Assembly (NCBI RefSeq): GCF_964204645.1
Contig: NC_134026.1
Span: 26,740,650-26,804,649 of the forward strand
DNA length: 64,000 nt
Source: Tubulanus polymorphus
Lineage: Eukaryota; Nemertea; Palaeonemertea; Tubulaniformes; Tubulanidae
Direction: 5' to 3'
Of this stretch, positions 35,494 through 48,069 are shown piece by piece. A model generated the notes under the pieces. The model was given only the letters and a program-made list of their open reading frames with translations. It ran no database searches and had not been told where the DNA came from. The position numbers and the translations under genes are program-made. The stretch's first letter is position 1. The number at the start of each line of letters is the position of its first letter.

Positions 35494-37287
35494 ATGATGA
35501 TGTTTTCCGTGTTATTGCTACTGATGTCACTGTTTGGAATTCAAAGTGCAGTGATAAAGCGCGGTGATGCTGAATCAAGAAATCTAAACAAAACTCAATG
35601 TAGGCCTATATATCATATTTAGTTTGTTCGATATATGATGTATTGGTAAAAGTGCAGATCCGCACCTCTCGTGATTGACGCAATCTGCTGAATGACAGAA
35701 TCCAGGCTAAAATCTTTCTAGTGGAGATATCTTAAAGTTAACCCAATGATATTTAATGTAATTGATTGAACCGTTTACGCGGAGAGGTGCGGATCTGCAC
35801 TTTTGCCGATTTGTTTTTCGAGATCCTCTTTCAGATAATATGTTGTTTCTGGTCTGTTTTAGATTTCCATAGTGGTTCCTCACTTAGTAACAGCGTGCGA
35901 TTTATGACAGTAGCTGACTGGGGTGGACTTCCATATACACCGTTCACTACTCAAATTGAATTAGCAATGGCTACTCAAATGGGAAAACTTGCTCAGTCAA
36001 TCCAGTCAGAATTTACACTTGCACTTGGAGATAATTTCTACTATGATGGGGTTCAAGATATTCACGATAAACGTTTTCAGGTAGGCATGCCATAATCTAG
36101 TTAGTTACCCAATCGTTGGTGCATGGTAAGCATTTTATAATCGGATGGGCTTATACCATGTGGTTTGTGAAAATATCCGATCGTGAAACTAAACCACAGT
36201 CAGGTTACTGACTAGCCATAATCATATCACGGCAACAATTTTTTATGGTATCTATCGATCGAACATAGAGAACTTTATATAAGAAGGAAGTTTAAAAAAC
36301 GAATACCGTGTATTTCGAATTACAGGAAACATTTGAACAGGTCTTCACAGCTCCAGCTCTTTATAAACCATGGTATTTCGTGGCTGGGAATCATGACCAT
36401 TATGGAAATGCCTCGGCACAGATTGCTTACACAAAATTATCAGATCGATGGTAAATATCTCATTAGATCAAACAATTTAAGAAAACATACCCTCATTCTA
36501 TAAAGCTCTCCAAACTTCTGAAATAGGCATTTTCCAGACTACAACTACACATTGATGTATAGAGTACCTGGTACAAATGTTGTCGCTGAATTTATCATGA
36601 TAGACACAATTATCATCTGTGGTTTAGGAGAACCACAGCCTACAGGACCAAAAGATGAATTGAAGTCCAAATCTGTCTTAAACTGGTTAGAAGATAAATT
36701 GAAAAACAGCAGGTAGATATTTTGATGCAAGTCATGATACCTTTTGAGTTCAGTGTAATACATGAATTTAGTATTCAAACTAATTCAATTTAAATTTCAG
36801 GGCCGATTACTTATTTGTTGCTGGTCATTATCCAATTTACTCAGTTGCTGAACATGGGCCGACTGCCTGTCTTTTACCAAAAATAGAACCATTGCTTCAT
36901 AAATACAATGTTACAGCATACCTCAGTGGACATGATCATAATCTTCAGGTATACATTTAAACCAGTTAAAACTAAATTTTATATTAAATAAACAGAGATC
37001 ATAATTCTTATGTATTCTGATTTTAGCATCTACAATACACGGATAAGATTTACAAGACGCTAGTCAATTATTTTATAATTGGTGCTGGAGCTTTTATTGA
37101 TCCGTCCCTCAAACATAAGCACAGTGTACCACCCGGCACTCTTAAATTTCATTGGGCTGATGTTACAAGTTTTGGAGGATTCGCGTCAGGATTGATCACC
37201 GCTAATCAAACAACATTTACATTTCATTGTTCTAATGGAAAAATCTTGTATCGAGCAAGTCTTTTACCGCGTCGATCTGGAAAGTGA
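35494..37287 (+). CDS. ACP5: Tartrate-resistant (purple) acid phosphatase type 5
   Basis: Secreted or lysosomal binuclear-metal acid phosphatase. Six exons: 35494-35599, 35863-36080, 36326-36450, 36527-36712, 36801-36948 and 37027-37287. They total 1044 nt (347 residues, near the family length of about 325-340). The start [19 protein letters not shown] is a clear signal peptide. Metal-binding motifs occur in order: VADWGGLP (Asp), [11 protein letters not shown] (Asp, Tyr), [10 protein letters not shown] (Asn, His), VAGHYPIYS (His) and [10 protein letters not shown] (two His). Glycosylation sequons are present (for example NYT). Three ATG codons stand in tandem, and the first is used here. Intron 1 carries a short inverted-repeat element at 35648-35804. 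Confidence 0.96.
35648..35804. mobile_element. MITE in ACP5 intron 1, about 157 bp
   Basis: Perfect 23-base terminal inverted repeats at 35648-35670 and 35782-35804. Each contains AGTGCAGATCCGCACCTCTC or its complement. The similarity continues a few bases outward (GGT/GGC). No ORF. The target duplication is unclear. Confidence 0.75.
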
Positions 37288-38727
37288 GATTTAACATTAA
37301 ATATGCGTTCGTATTGTATTATGGCGCTGTGATATTCAGAATATCTATAACTTTATAAACTGAAACAGCTTTCAGCAGAGTTCAAGGTAGCGTACCGTGT
37401 CCTGTATATCACGTGATAACAAACATGCAATTCGGTGCTTTACAAATATAGAACTGTAATCAGGATGTAAATTTATATAAATCTAAATACTTATATACAG
37501 ATTATTTTATGAATTTTAATTTTTACACAAAGTTGTTTGAGTCAGGTCTAAACTCAGTAAGTGCAATAATTTGTGCTGATGTCTTAAATATGAATACACA
37601 TGCATGCATACCGAATATTGCATTTTTCTTTTTTTCGCGTTTGAATTGGTCTTCTCGGTTTTGAGTGAAGCTTCAGCATTCATTCGGCAGACTAGTTTAT
37701 TCATCGGAGACAGCCATCACATTCAAAAACACAATTATCAATTGTAATTATTAGATATAACTAGAGATGAATATTTATTATTGAGAATTATCACAAAACG
37801 TTTTCACACATTAATATCGTTACATCGTAAGTACATGTACCTACACAATATAATGCTCTTTTCACATCCAAGCAGTTCAATAATTCATCTCAGATCTTGC
37901 CTGTCATGCCACAAACGATGGACCATGACTATTAATTTTAACTGTTATCAAAGCCTCACACATCAAGAGCAGTGACAATGATTATAATGGGATGAACAGA
38001 ATTCTATACCTATGCCCACATTTATATACATTTAGTGTCGGGGATACCTCCTTTAATCATATTTCATGTCATCACAATAGAATATCCTTTTCCATAGTAC
38101 AGATAGTCACATTTATCAATTAGAACATAGCCCCTCATGGAACTGAAAATTCTATCACATTATTTTTCCATCATCGGAACTTAGCGGAATACACTGGTAT
38201 AAAACCAAAGATATTAATATTTACAGATGTATTCGAAGAAAATTTCAATACATACTGCTGCTGTATATACTGATATAGCCACCAGATTTGTACATAGCCT
38301 ATTACTAAGAATTATGCTACATTACTCCAGCTGTAGTGAATGATACAATACAATTTTAGAAATCAATAAGAGGTATGTACCATATACATATTAGTATAAA
38401 TATTATTCAATTTTGCAGTAAAATAACTGATTTAATGAGATGACATAATTATAAGCAAAACTCTAAAAAGTGTAACGTTTAACATCATAGACTCTGAGCA
38501 ATATTTGATAATGCTTGGAATGCTAAAAATCAAAGGAACCTGACATGAAAATAATTTCAATGATGCCAACCCAGTTGAACTACTGTCACAGCCTGGAGAA
38601 ACCTTTCTCGGATAACTAAATGAAAATAAAAATACCTCGAAGCGTAATAGAATAAAGTTTGTGTAAATGTGTAAACAGGCAGATATTCTCCTTTCACACG
38701 TTACTGTATACTGCACACAATTATTGA
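37288..38727. other. Convergent 3' flanks of ACP5 and LAPTM4
   Basis: No gene or clear repeat element seen. Confidence 0.45.
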
Positions 38728-40456
38728 CTAGTTAGAAGCAGGTGTATATGCTGGTGGTGGTGGCATATTCTGCAATGGAGGATATTTGATAGCATCCTCA
38801 TATTTGGGCGGCAACAACATCTGAAATGAAGAAAACAATACGATATTCACCCTATTCAAAAGGGATCCACTCTAGATGATAAGGAAGTAGGATTTCTTAC
38901 TGCTGCAACGAAAGCTGACCAAAGAAAGTAAAGATATCATGTATCTAGAAAAATACCTCAGAATCCGGTCCATCCTCCATGAAATGAGATACTGCTTCGT
39001 TCAACAGCCTCTTACTCAAGTACTTGTAGCAAGCCCAAACAACACCAATGAAATACGCCTGAAAACATTATACATTGATTGTCCATAATCCACATCTAAA
39101 TGTTCTGAATATCTGCTTCACAGCAACAGAGTTTACTCACCTTAAGAGACATGATAAGAACGAACACAGTGACAACAACCAACATCAACCATTGTTCATC
39201 GTAGTCAACTAATCGTTCTTTGAATGGTAAGTTATCCTATAACATCAGAAAGATAACGAAACCAAACATATATTTTGTGTAGGATAGATAATGCGACGAA
39301 ATACTTAGATCAAAATTTACTGATAGAATTGAGTATCTTACCTGGTCAGTGATCCACTCCTTTATATTAGGCATATATGAGAAATAGCATACGACACTTA
39401 GACAGGTTATACAGAAGTCAAAAACTTGAAGACAGAAAAACGGCATCAAATAACCAGGACGACCCTACGACAGAAAACACAATTCAATCCAATATAATAT
39501 CTTTTTTATCTTGAGTTTGATGAATAATTCAAATATTTAACAATTGACTAAACGTACTCGTAGTGTTCCATAGACCAGCATTACAGTAATCATGAATGAA
39601 CAGAACGTTATGAGGAAACCAACAAATTTGTCTTCTGTAATATAAAATTTTAAATAATGATAATGTCAGTATTTCACATGACCACAGCAGCTGATACTGA
39701 TAATTTTTTTAACCTTTCGTCCATTTTCTGTCTTGGAACCAGTTAAAAGTAGCGTCTTCAGAACGGTCATCGTAACCACTGAGATAAACGTTCATTGTAT
39801 CTGCAGCCACAGCATCAGCTGTTTTATTCGGGAATTGTAACAGCTGAGGATGAATCATCATTATAGTAAATAATGATAACACTACCAGATGAGCAACCTG
39901 AAATAAAAAAACATTCTCTGATTATTGTTCATAAACCATAGCCTGCTAAATAAAATGGAAATGGACATTTTGCTACAGTAGCATTCTTGTAGACTATTTT
40001 GCCTTCTAGATTATTCCGATTGCGCACTGATGATGTGCCTTGAAAGTCTAGAAGATGCTGTACTACGATTATGCTTTGCCCAGATTCAATCCTGAATTTT
40101 TTAAGCCACGCACCCTAGTGTGCATGTGGGATGTGAATAAGCCTGTGCCAGGATGAGTTATCAAATATCTGCATATGCCGAGTAGGCAAAATATCCATTC
40201 CTTTTCCTAATTCCTGAATGTCCCGAACAATCATTGTAAAAAATATGCCATGGTTATCTGAAGAATGTGACATTATGAACACTAAGACGAGGCAGGTGAT
40301 TCTTCATTCAGCCTTATCCAATTCACTAAAAATAGCTTATCAAATAAACCAACTTACCAAATGCCATAGGCCCAGAAACATGGTGCCCGTACGAACATGG
40401 CAGCAAAAGCAACACCTGTATTCATTTGCATCTTCTCGGCCTAATTTCATCCTCAT
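38728..40456 (-). CDS. LAPTM4: Lysosomal-associated transmembrane protein 4 (LAPTM4), with apparent frameshift in exon 6
   Basis: Four-helix late-endosome/lysosome membrane protein involved in sorting. Exons: 40358-40456, 39714-39897, 39558-39634, 39342-39464, 39141-39236, 38957-39059 and 38728-38820. Start MRMKLGREDANEYRCCFCCH matches the N-terminal Cys cluster and CHVRTGT block. Transmembrane segments are VAHLVVLSLFTIMMIHP, FLITFCSFMITVMLVYG, PFFCLQVFDFCITCLSVVCY and LMLVVVTVFVLIMSLKAYFI. The last exon encodes MLLPPKYEDAIKYPP and PPPPAYTPASN, with PPxY-type sorting/ubiquitin-ligase motifs. Exon 6 is 103 nt, one more than frame allows. After CYKYLSKRLL a run of three A (39000/39001 junction region) shifts reading to a stop at the exon end. 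One A fewer would give NEAVSHFMEDGPDSE and continue into the PPxY tail. Confidence 0.9.
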
Positions 40457-41199
40457 GTTGACTCTTATCTTTGTCTACAGTAACGAGATTTGTGCTCGAT
40501 ATTAATATGAATTAGAGCAATGCGTCGTTTTTCGACACAACGGTCGACGTATACGAAATTTCGAGCCTTATTTCGCAAAATTCTAAACCAGGAAGTGAAA
40601 TTCGCTATACAGTAAATGATAACAAATATGGCCGACTCGTGGTATTACTACGCAAAGTTGACATCATTCACGCTGAATTTAATTTGGATGATAGTTTACT
40701 GCTTTATTCAAACTAACACTAAATAATAAAGAGATGTATGACTTTTACGATCATAAGAAATACGGGAAATGGTATATATATTGCGCGATAGCACATTCAA
40801 TTCCGTACTATTTCTACAGTATTAGGGGTATTCAAAAATGCAAAAACGTAAAATAAATGTATATCAAGTCAATTCATTATCAGAGAACATACCCCGGGAA
40901 GCGAGGAGAGAACATGCCCTGGTAAGCGAGTGAACTACTTAGCAGACGCGCTTTGTTACTCTGCTTCGATGCCAGTGCTATTTTGGGTGTTTACTGTCCC
41001 CTGACTTCCATAGATGAAAAAATATTCAAAAATGTATAGAAAACAATATCAATATAAGTTTCAATATGATTAACTTCGGATCAGGCGGGAATATTTCAAC
41101 GCGTCAGTCCATTATTATCAATCGATTGCTGTTCGGCTCACGGTGGGTATTTTAAAAGAACTATCGCCAGTGTTCTTTTTCGCCCATCGCCTCACAAGT
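40457..41199. promoter_or_regulatory. Divergent region between LAPTM4 and the variable-first-exon locus
   Basis: 743 bases between divergent ATGs. No repeat or TATA box is obvious. Confidence 0.35.
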
Positions 41200-41375
41200 A
41201 TGGAATTAAATCGACATTTAATGCCCTTATCAACAAACCACATGCAGGGACACCAAGGGGCCTTGTTAAGGGAATTAAATATTCAAGAATTTTTCAAAAA
41301 CAGGCAAAAAGTAGGGTTGCAGCAAATTAAGGAACGAATTACAAATGTACCAGCTTGGACGCCGGCAGCGGGTCG
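41200..41375 (+). CDS. Candidate alternative first exon V1 of the 41-58 kb locus
   Basis: ATG at 41200 opens MELNRHLMPLSTNHMQGHQG and ends WTPAAGR at a gtagat donor, in phase 2 (176 nt). If left unspliced it stops two codons later. A branch-like, charged segment ALLRELNIQEFFKNRQKVGL looks like real protein. Its phase fits the acceptors at 44023 and 56902. Function unknown. Confidence 0.5.
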
Positions 41376-41506
41376 GTAGATTACGGATTATGCCACTTTT
41401 ACCCGATCATGACTATAAGAATTAAAAGATAAAACTATTACTTTCTTTTTCAGTTAATGAAATGCCAATTGATCGAATCGAGTGAGACGAACTGCTGATT
41501 TGATCA

Positions 41507-42071
41507 ATGATGAAAAATAAAAGTCGTGCAAAGTCTGGGCCTCTTCCCAAAAGAAAAGTAAAACACCATGAAAAATCTGACAAGTCACAAATCAGCACCA
41601 GCAGCCAAATCATCAGCAAAAATCACACGACAATTCTCCAAAAAATTCCTGGGAACCAAATAGAAACGACAGCTTGCAATGAATTAACCCTATTGGAACA
41701 ACAACACCCGGCAGCCTGCAAAATAATTGATGATGCAGTTGAAAATAAATGCCAAAAGAAAACTATTGACCAAATCCTCCTGTCAGGAGGTCCTCAAGAT
41801 TCACCAACAAAATCCTCAACCCCAGAATCAGTTGTTTGTCCTACAACTGTTACCCTGTCATACACAACTGGTGCACCTTCCTGGGTTTCAACTGTTCCAA
41901 CTGTAATTACATTAAACTATGAATCGATTGCTTCGAATTTGCGCTGCCGCCGGCCAAATTCTGCTTCAAGAAAATCACTAGCACTTTCGGCAATTGGAGA
42001 TGAGAGGGTTTATGAAGAAATAGAACCGTCATTAGAACACGCAGTTCCACCACCGAGAACCATCCATCTTC
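41507..42071 (+). CDS. Candidate alternative first exon V2 (long, Ser/Lys-rich)
   Basis: ATG at 41507 directly follows an in-frame TGA, and the open frame runs 565 nt to a strong donor cttc|gtaagt, phase 1. The next exon with a matching phase-1 acceptor is 43416. The encoded 188 residues begin MMKNKSRAKSGPLPKRKVKH, are rich in Ser, Thr and Lys, and end PPPRTIHL. No domain recognised. It sits in the same row of exons as the others and has a plausible 3' UTR-free structure. An upstream acceptor ends at 41454 (ttttcag), so the exon may carry a short spliced 5' UTR. Confidence 0.6.
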
Positions 42072-42157
42072 GTAAGTTAATGACAAAATGTTTATCTCTA
42101 TTATCTAAATACATTGGAATCTCGTCAATACAAATCTTGAAGTCAAAATTAAAATTG

Positions 42158-42416
42158 CAGGGTCCGATCTAAGCACTTGTCCGATTGCCCAGGATAAGTA
42201 TATTCTCATCAGGGCAAGTAGGTTATCATTATCACTTGTCCCCCCGGGCTAGTGCAATTTTATGTCACAAAGCTTTTTTCCCACTCGATACAACAGATGA
42301 TAGTACCCCCAATCGGACTGCCTGTGTAGGGCAAGTAGCTTTTGGAGCGGGCAAGCGAAATTTCAGATATGCTTGCCCCACGGGCAAGTGGCTTTTATTC
42401 CTTAGATCGGACCCTG
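42158..42416. mobile_element. MITE, hAT-like ends, 259 bp
   Basis: Perfect 16-base terminal inverted repeats CAGGGTCCGATCTAAG (42158-42173) and its complement (42401-42416), flanked by AAATTG direct repeats (42152-42157 and 42417-42422). The interior holds several copies of GGGCAAG(T/C), in both orientations. No coding capacity. Confidence 0.75.
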
Positions 42417-43120
42417 AAATTGTTGTATTAAACAGTTTTCGTATTATCCAAATCTTGATTCTTAGCTGCGGACATGCTGGAAATCATCGTACTGATCGCG
42501 TTTTGTCTTAAATGGAATTGTATTAACGAGGTTCAACTCGAGTAAGAATTATTACTCCAAAGGGAGCATATAGGCATGAGTGAAGCAAAATTAAAATAAT
42601 TCTCCTGACTTATTAAGAAAACGATTTATGGTAATTTTCGTAGTTTTTGTGTTATAGAATTTAGACTAATTAAGCAATCCATCTTGGTAGGCTAATTCTG
42701 AGGAATGGTTGGAAAGCAGGCTTTGCTACATTTCATTTTGCAAACATTCCCTGTCAAGTGCATGCACTCCTCCATTGAATGTTTAGGATACTAAATATTG
42801 CATATGGTAAAAGAGAACTGGAATCATAAAATGTCCAATTGTAACACATTCCACTAAATTTATGTATTTCACACTAATGCGTTCTTCTCTTTTCTATTCA
42901 ACACCTTACTGTAACAAAACAATAGTGCATATAGTAAAGGAACTTATTAATGATTTATGTTAGACTGGGTGTTTCCTTACCACTTCATGAATATACAAAA
43001 ATCAATACACGTTGTATATTTCTCTCATGCAGTTAACATCACATATAAATAACCGACGAAGCTTACACGCTGTGTAATTATCATCAATGTTAAAAGATAT
43101 TTGGATTTTATCACGTATCT

Positions 43121-43241
43121 ATGCATAATCATCAGTTACCTGTATGTGAGTTGTCTGTACCAGCTTATATGCTTTACCTATGGAGAAAGAATATTCCTTC
43201 GGGGTCTGTTTTATCAGTTAATGGTACCACCTGCCTGCAAG
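43121..43241 (+). CDS. Candidate alternative first exon V3
   Basis: ATG at 43121, MHNHQLPVCELSVPAYMLYL, open for 121 nt to donor caag|gtatgt in phase 1, compatible with the acceptor at 43416. The VPAYMLYLWRKNIPSG stretch resembles the P-x-Y-L motif of other variable exons. Confidence 0.45.
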
Positions 43242-43415
43242 GTATGTTGATGACATCCTCATAATCTTATATTAGCTGGATTTCCCTTCATAAAAAAGAT
43301 ATCTTGATGTCTCATATACTGGTACAAGGTACTGGAATTGTTATATTTTTGGTCTGGAGATGTTATTTTTTCCTGTTTTACAAATCACATAGTAATAGTC
43401 TGAATTTATATTTAG

Positions 43416-44073
43416 GTCCTATCCCTCCTGATACAAGAAGATATGATGGAACTGGATTTTCAAGGTATCTAGAACGTCAGTCTTTGTTTGAGTAAGTTAT
43501 TTGATATGAATTATCTTGAGACTGACTAGGCCTATATTTCACTTAGTTTCTATTGTAGGCTAATGTATTTCACAGCGTTGTGGTTGACAACAAATCACTT
43601 ATTTGCCTATTGCATGTTTCAATCTATAAATCATTCAGTTGATTTTTGTATTCAATAAACATCACACATAAATTTTATTTTCAAAAGAACCTGCGATTCG
43701 GTTTCTGATGCTGGTTACCAGTTACTAGTTATTAGATAAAGTTATGACATGTCTACAGAAAATCATCTTCAGTCTACAGGAAAGTTGGTGGACTGAGGAA
43801 TCCCTTGATATAAAGACAAGGTCCACTGAATGAGTGTTCAAAGCTTTTAAAAATCCACATTCCATTACGTATGAATACAGGTTCTACTAAATTTAACACG
43901 GATCATAATCACCTACATAAAAACTTACATTTCCATGACGGAAACAAAACCCTACTTTGAGGGATTTAAGGACAGAATTCAAGAGAATCTAACAATCATT
44001 TAGAATTATGTTTAATTTGCAGTCGATGGAGAGACAGTTATAAAGAGCTTAAAGAACATAAGATGATTCAGAG
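43416..44073 (+). CDS. Two small exons shared by V2/V3, feeding the constant module
   Basis: Exon 43416-43491 enters in phase 1 and encodes GPIPPDTRRYDGTGFSRYLE, then RQSLFE. Exon 44023-44073 encodes RWRDSYKELKEHKMIQR and leaves in phase 2 at ag|gtgagt. Acceptors are tatttag and aatttgcag. The phase-2 exit matches 56902. The TRRYDGTGFSRYLER segment contains the recurrent RYL motif. Confidence 0.6.
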
Positions 44074-45283
44074 GTGAGTTTTAACATTGTTCATGCAACA
44101 ATAACAAACACTTTCTGCATTTTTGGTTTTGGTGTCAATTAGTTCAGGTCTTCTTTGGATCTCATTTTTGACATGACATGATTATGGTCTATTAGTCACA
44201 TAAACACCGATTAATGTTGTTGTATAGAGTCATTTATCAAAAGTTTTTGCACTACGCATTCGTTGTAATTGTTTAAATCTTTTCAATGTAGACTTCATTA
44301 CCTATAATCTACAGGGGTTCTCACGATATTCTTCATGTAAATGTAATAACTTTTATTTGCTATAGATTTCTTGACCTCGTCGTAATATTTGTTGAGCATT
44401 GCTACAGTATATGTTAGCTTAGAACAATCGTTCTGTCTGACTTTCCATGTTTAGTGGTCATTGTGGATTTTTATGGCTCAGTATTCTAATATCACAATTT
44501 TTTTAGGAATGTGATATAAACGACAGATATGAATGGAGCTAGGATTGACTTCTTGTATTAGGAGCTGACTTGTTAATCTTTGTCTTCATAACTTGTGACA
44601 CACTCTTGGATTAAGGTGTCAATAACATAAACAGATGCTGTTTTTATTTTTATGGTGGCACTGTTTGTATTGAAATGCACTAGCATTGTTATGAATAATT
44701 GTTACCTGAACAGTAAAGGACTTTCTGACGAATGGTTTAGTTGTGTTACAGTACAAATATGTATTAAAGTGCATTGCCCATTAGTTATTATCTTATTTAA
44801 TACATCTGAGTAATTGATTTCTGCTACAAAGTCTAATTGAAGGTGAGTGTCTGATATTAGGACTTAAAAGTCATTAATGAGGATATCAAGATTTTTTAAC
44901 TCAAATCAATTTCTATAAATCCGGATTTGTTAATCTACTCTATTCGCTTTTGGGGGAAAATTAGCTGACATATCACCGTATCATCAGTGAATTGAGTTTT
45001 ATTCGATAACAAAGTCTCAATTGCTACATTGATCTAACATTGAAACAAGATCTGTTATGTTTAGAGGCTGATGCTATTATTCTTGTGCAGTCATAGTGGT
45101 CTGAATCTAATGAAAAGCTTTTAGTGGATCTTGTTCTAAACAATTACGCGACTGGATCTCTCATTCATACCCAGTATCTGCTTCTGTATCAGTTGAAATA
45201 TTTCCCATTCTATTCGCTGGGATTAATCATCGTAGTTGAGCAATTCTTAACGCTACATTTTGAATCAGTTATTTTCCCGGATC

Positions 45284-45762
45284 ATGGAAATTAGGCATGA
45301 ATTTTTCACAAACAGTAATGAGAAATGTGTTCTTGTGCAGATGGAAGGTCATGATGTATCCTTTACAAGAATCTATGGACATAACGGGCTCCGAGTTAGA
45401 TTAGATACGGGACATCGATTGGACAAACTTCCTACTGTACAACAATTGATAAGCCAGCTTACGAAAAAACATGAACAAATCCACCTTCACCGTGTGATGG
45501 GAAAAACTGCAAGAGAAGAAGGACTTAAAACGCGTGATAGCCATTATCAGTCTTATGTGGAGAAAATCGGTCCATTTTATTCACTGACTCCACCTCCGAA
45601 ATTTAGTAAAATCTCGAGTAGAGCTCCTTTATCTGATCGATCACACGCGAAAAAAGTTCGGAAATTCGGACGCATGCAAAGTAAGAAAGACGTCATTGTA
45701 ACGACAGCAGAATTAGCAAAACTCAAACTCAGGGAATTAATGGCTGAAATTCAACCAAACAG
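45284..45762 (+). CDS. Candidate alternative first exon V4 (159 residues)
   Basis: ATG 45284, MEIRHEFFTNSNEKCVLVQM, open 479 nt to acag|gtaaaa, phase 2. It is basic towards its end (SHAKKVRKFGRMQSKKD, then ELAKLKLRELMAEIQPNR), probably helical. An acceptor-like ttgaatcag ends at 45268, but entry there would be phase 0, which no upstream exon supplies. No domain recognised. Confidence 0.6.
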
Positions 45763-46616
45763 GTAAAATGAAATGTCTTAAATTATGAATGTAGGATATC
45801 AGAGGTTAGTATTCATAGCAGCAGTTGTTGAACAATCGTTTTTCCAGCTTAAACAAAAAATGCTGAATGATTTGAGTTACGGGTATTTTCCAACGTACAG
45901 AGCAGAAAAAACTTAAGAGCAGTTTTTTCAGAAATGGAAAAATAAGTTATTTGGCTATTGATGATATTCTATTAGATAAATCATGATTATTTTCTTTTTA
46001 ATTACAAATTTTTGATATAAATGATGATATTTTCATCAATCCAAACACACAGAACTTGAGAAAAGAATATACATATTGTTATTTCAGTTGGTTTCACAAG
46101 CAGATGTTATGTTTGCAATTAATTTCTTCATGTTATGTTTGTTTCCTAGGAGACATTTTTATATAACAAAATCTCGGCGACGACTAATGGCATATTTGAT
46201 CGACCGTCTGTGTTGTCATGAATGTTTGAATACCGGTCTGATTTAATGATGATACTGATTACAAGTTTTCAGCGTATTAAAGTAAAAAATGGTATACTAG
46301 ACATTTGTTCAAACACTATATTTCTCCACATGCCAATATGCTCTTATACCTGTATGCATTATTTTCGATGTGGAGATATAGTATGACTGATTTAAACATG
46401 GGCAGTAATGCAAGGTAAATTCATTTAGATTGTAGATAAGAAAAAGGAAAATTTCATGCACGCATACCCCGTATTAAGCGGTTTAGACTAGAAGAACTAC
46501 CTAATAAAAACATGATTTTTAATTTAAACGTCAATGTTCTATTCTGTCAGCGAGTATAACCACCTATCTGGAGAGTGATAAATGTTTCAGATATCTATAT
46601 AGGGACAATTATTGAT

Positions 46617-46714
46617 ATGGGAAAATGTCTTCGTTTTCACATGGTAAACGTATTTCACGGTTGGTTTGTCGCAAATGGTCTTATAAGGGCTATAAATATT
46701 AAATCTTCTGTTAA
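46617..46714 (+). CDS. Candidate alternative first exon V5
   Basis: ATG 46617, MGKCLRFHMVNVFHGWFVAN, then GLIRAINIKSSV, phase 2 at ttaa|gtaagt. MGKC would allow N-myristoylation. Short, so support is weak apart from the strong donor and the matching phase. Confidence 0.35.
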
Positions 46715-47189
46715 GTAAGTTTAATCTTGTGCAAGTCAATAAGTCCTTGGTTGATCATATTATTTTTACTGAAATATTAATCGGTTGGACATGTTAGTGA
46801 CATGAAAACCTCATGACTAAGACAACACTGATATATTAAACATAATGGCTACAATGCTATGTACACATGGGAAGTATGAGATAGTGTTGTTATTGGATTG
46901 AAACAAAGTGGACTTTAGCTGCATAGCTGATCATTTCATTGTCAACATTAATTAATATTTCAATGATTTGTTCACCTATTATGGGACATCGATCAGGTTA
47001 TATGCTAGTTATATGATTTTGGTGTCTGAAATGACCAAATATTTGTTCAATTTTAGCGATAAGATGTTATTATCGTGGTTACTTTGGTAAAACTTAATCG
47101 TGGATTGTATAATTACCAAAGGGCAGAATAGAATACTTGTTCTTGGAATATGACATAGCGATCATAGTGCTGTGGAGAGGATAATCGGT

Positions 47190-47569
47190 ATGGATATAAA
47201 AGGAGTTGATCAAGAAACTGAGGTGAAACAAAGCAGTCATCCGATAGGAAATATCAATTCTCAGAAGAATAAAGATATGACGGCTCTACTCGCGAATAAA
47301 ATGATACGTTTGAGATTAATGCATGGAAAAAATCCCTATCATAGTTCATTACCGATTTATCTAGATAACTTGGGGTTATCTTTCAAGAAATCGTACAGAA
47401 AAAAGCCATTCAAGGCTCCGACTACAGCAGTGTTTAGATCACCGGCAACTGTTGTAGGTAAAAAATATAAGATAACCTGTTCAGCGCCTCCGACGTTAAA
47501 AGTGAAATTTGATTTGAAAGACTCGGTGAAGTTTCTAAATGATTTTGTTGTCAAAGCTAAATTAGAACG
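47190..47569 (+). CDS. Candidate alternative first exon V6 (126 residues)
   Basis: ATG 47190, MDIKGVDQETEVKQSSHPIG, open 380 nt to aacg|gtaagt, phase 2. Contains SSLPIYLDNLGLSFKKSYRK, a version of the shared P-x-Y-L motif, and ends DFVVKAKLER. Basic; no domain recognised. Confidence 0.6.
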
Positions 47570-48069
47570 GTAAGTTATCAATACCTATAGACATTATCAG
47601 ATTTTATGTATTCATTTTTGGTCTAATCATAGATTATAGAAAGTTTCTATATAGTCTATGGCGCAAATTAATCAACTAATTACTGTACTCGTTTAACCTT
47701 TATCGATTATGTCCTGTCTTTGTTATATAAAATTGCTTCTTCAATTTTGCATGTGTTGTATTGATGAACAGGGAAATAATCAACTAGTTTTTTAGTTTGT
47801 GGTCATGGTGAATTTATTTCATTTGGTTTGTTCATTAGCTGCTCTGCCTTCAGTATATTTACTATTCTATCATTGTTTTGCTGCTCGTAGATTTAAAACA
47901 TGGACTTTTGGATTACTACGATATATGTTATTATCAGGCTTCAGGTTTATCTCTACAAATCTCGGTGAAAGATTAGCTTATTTTTTATAATAACAATTTT
48001 TGTGATCCATTATCATCTAAGGGAATTGTGATTCAATTTCATTTTCTCTTTGCACTGAATTATTTCTAG

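Noticed and set aside
46411-46419. ATG-to-donor mini-ORF MGSNA
   Set aside because: Only 17 nt, so phase agreement means nothing.
47805-47944. Another possible first exon (MVNLFHLVCSLAALPSVYLL), phase 2
   Set aside because: Its donor is gtttat, which is weak, although SNRPA1 uses the same form once. Left out of the main list for lack of other support.
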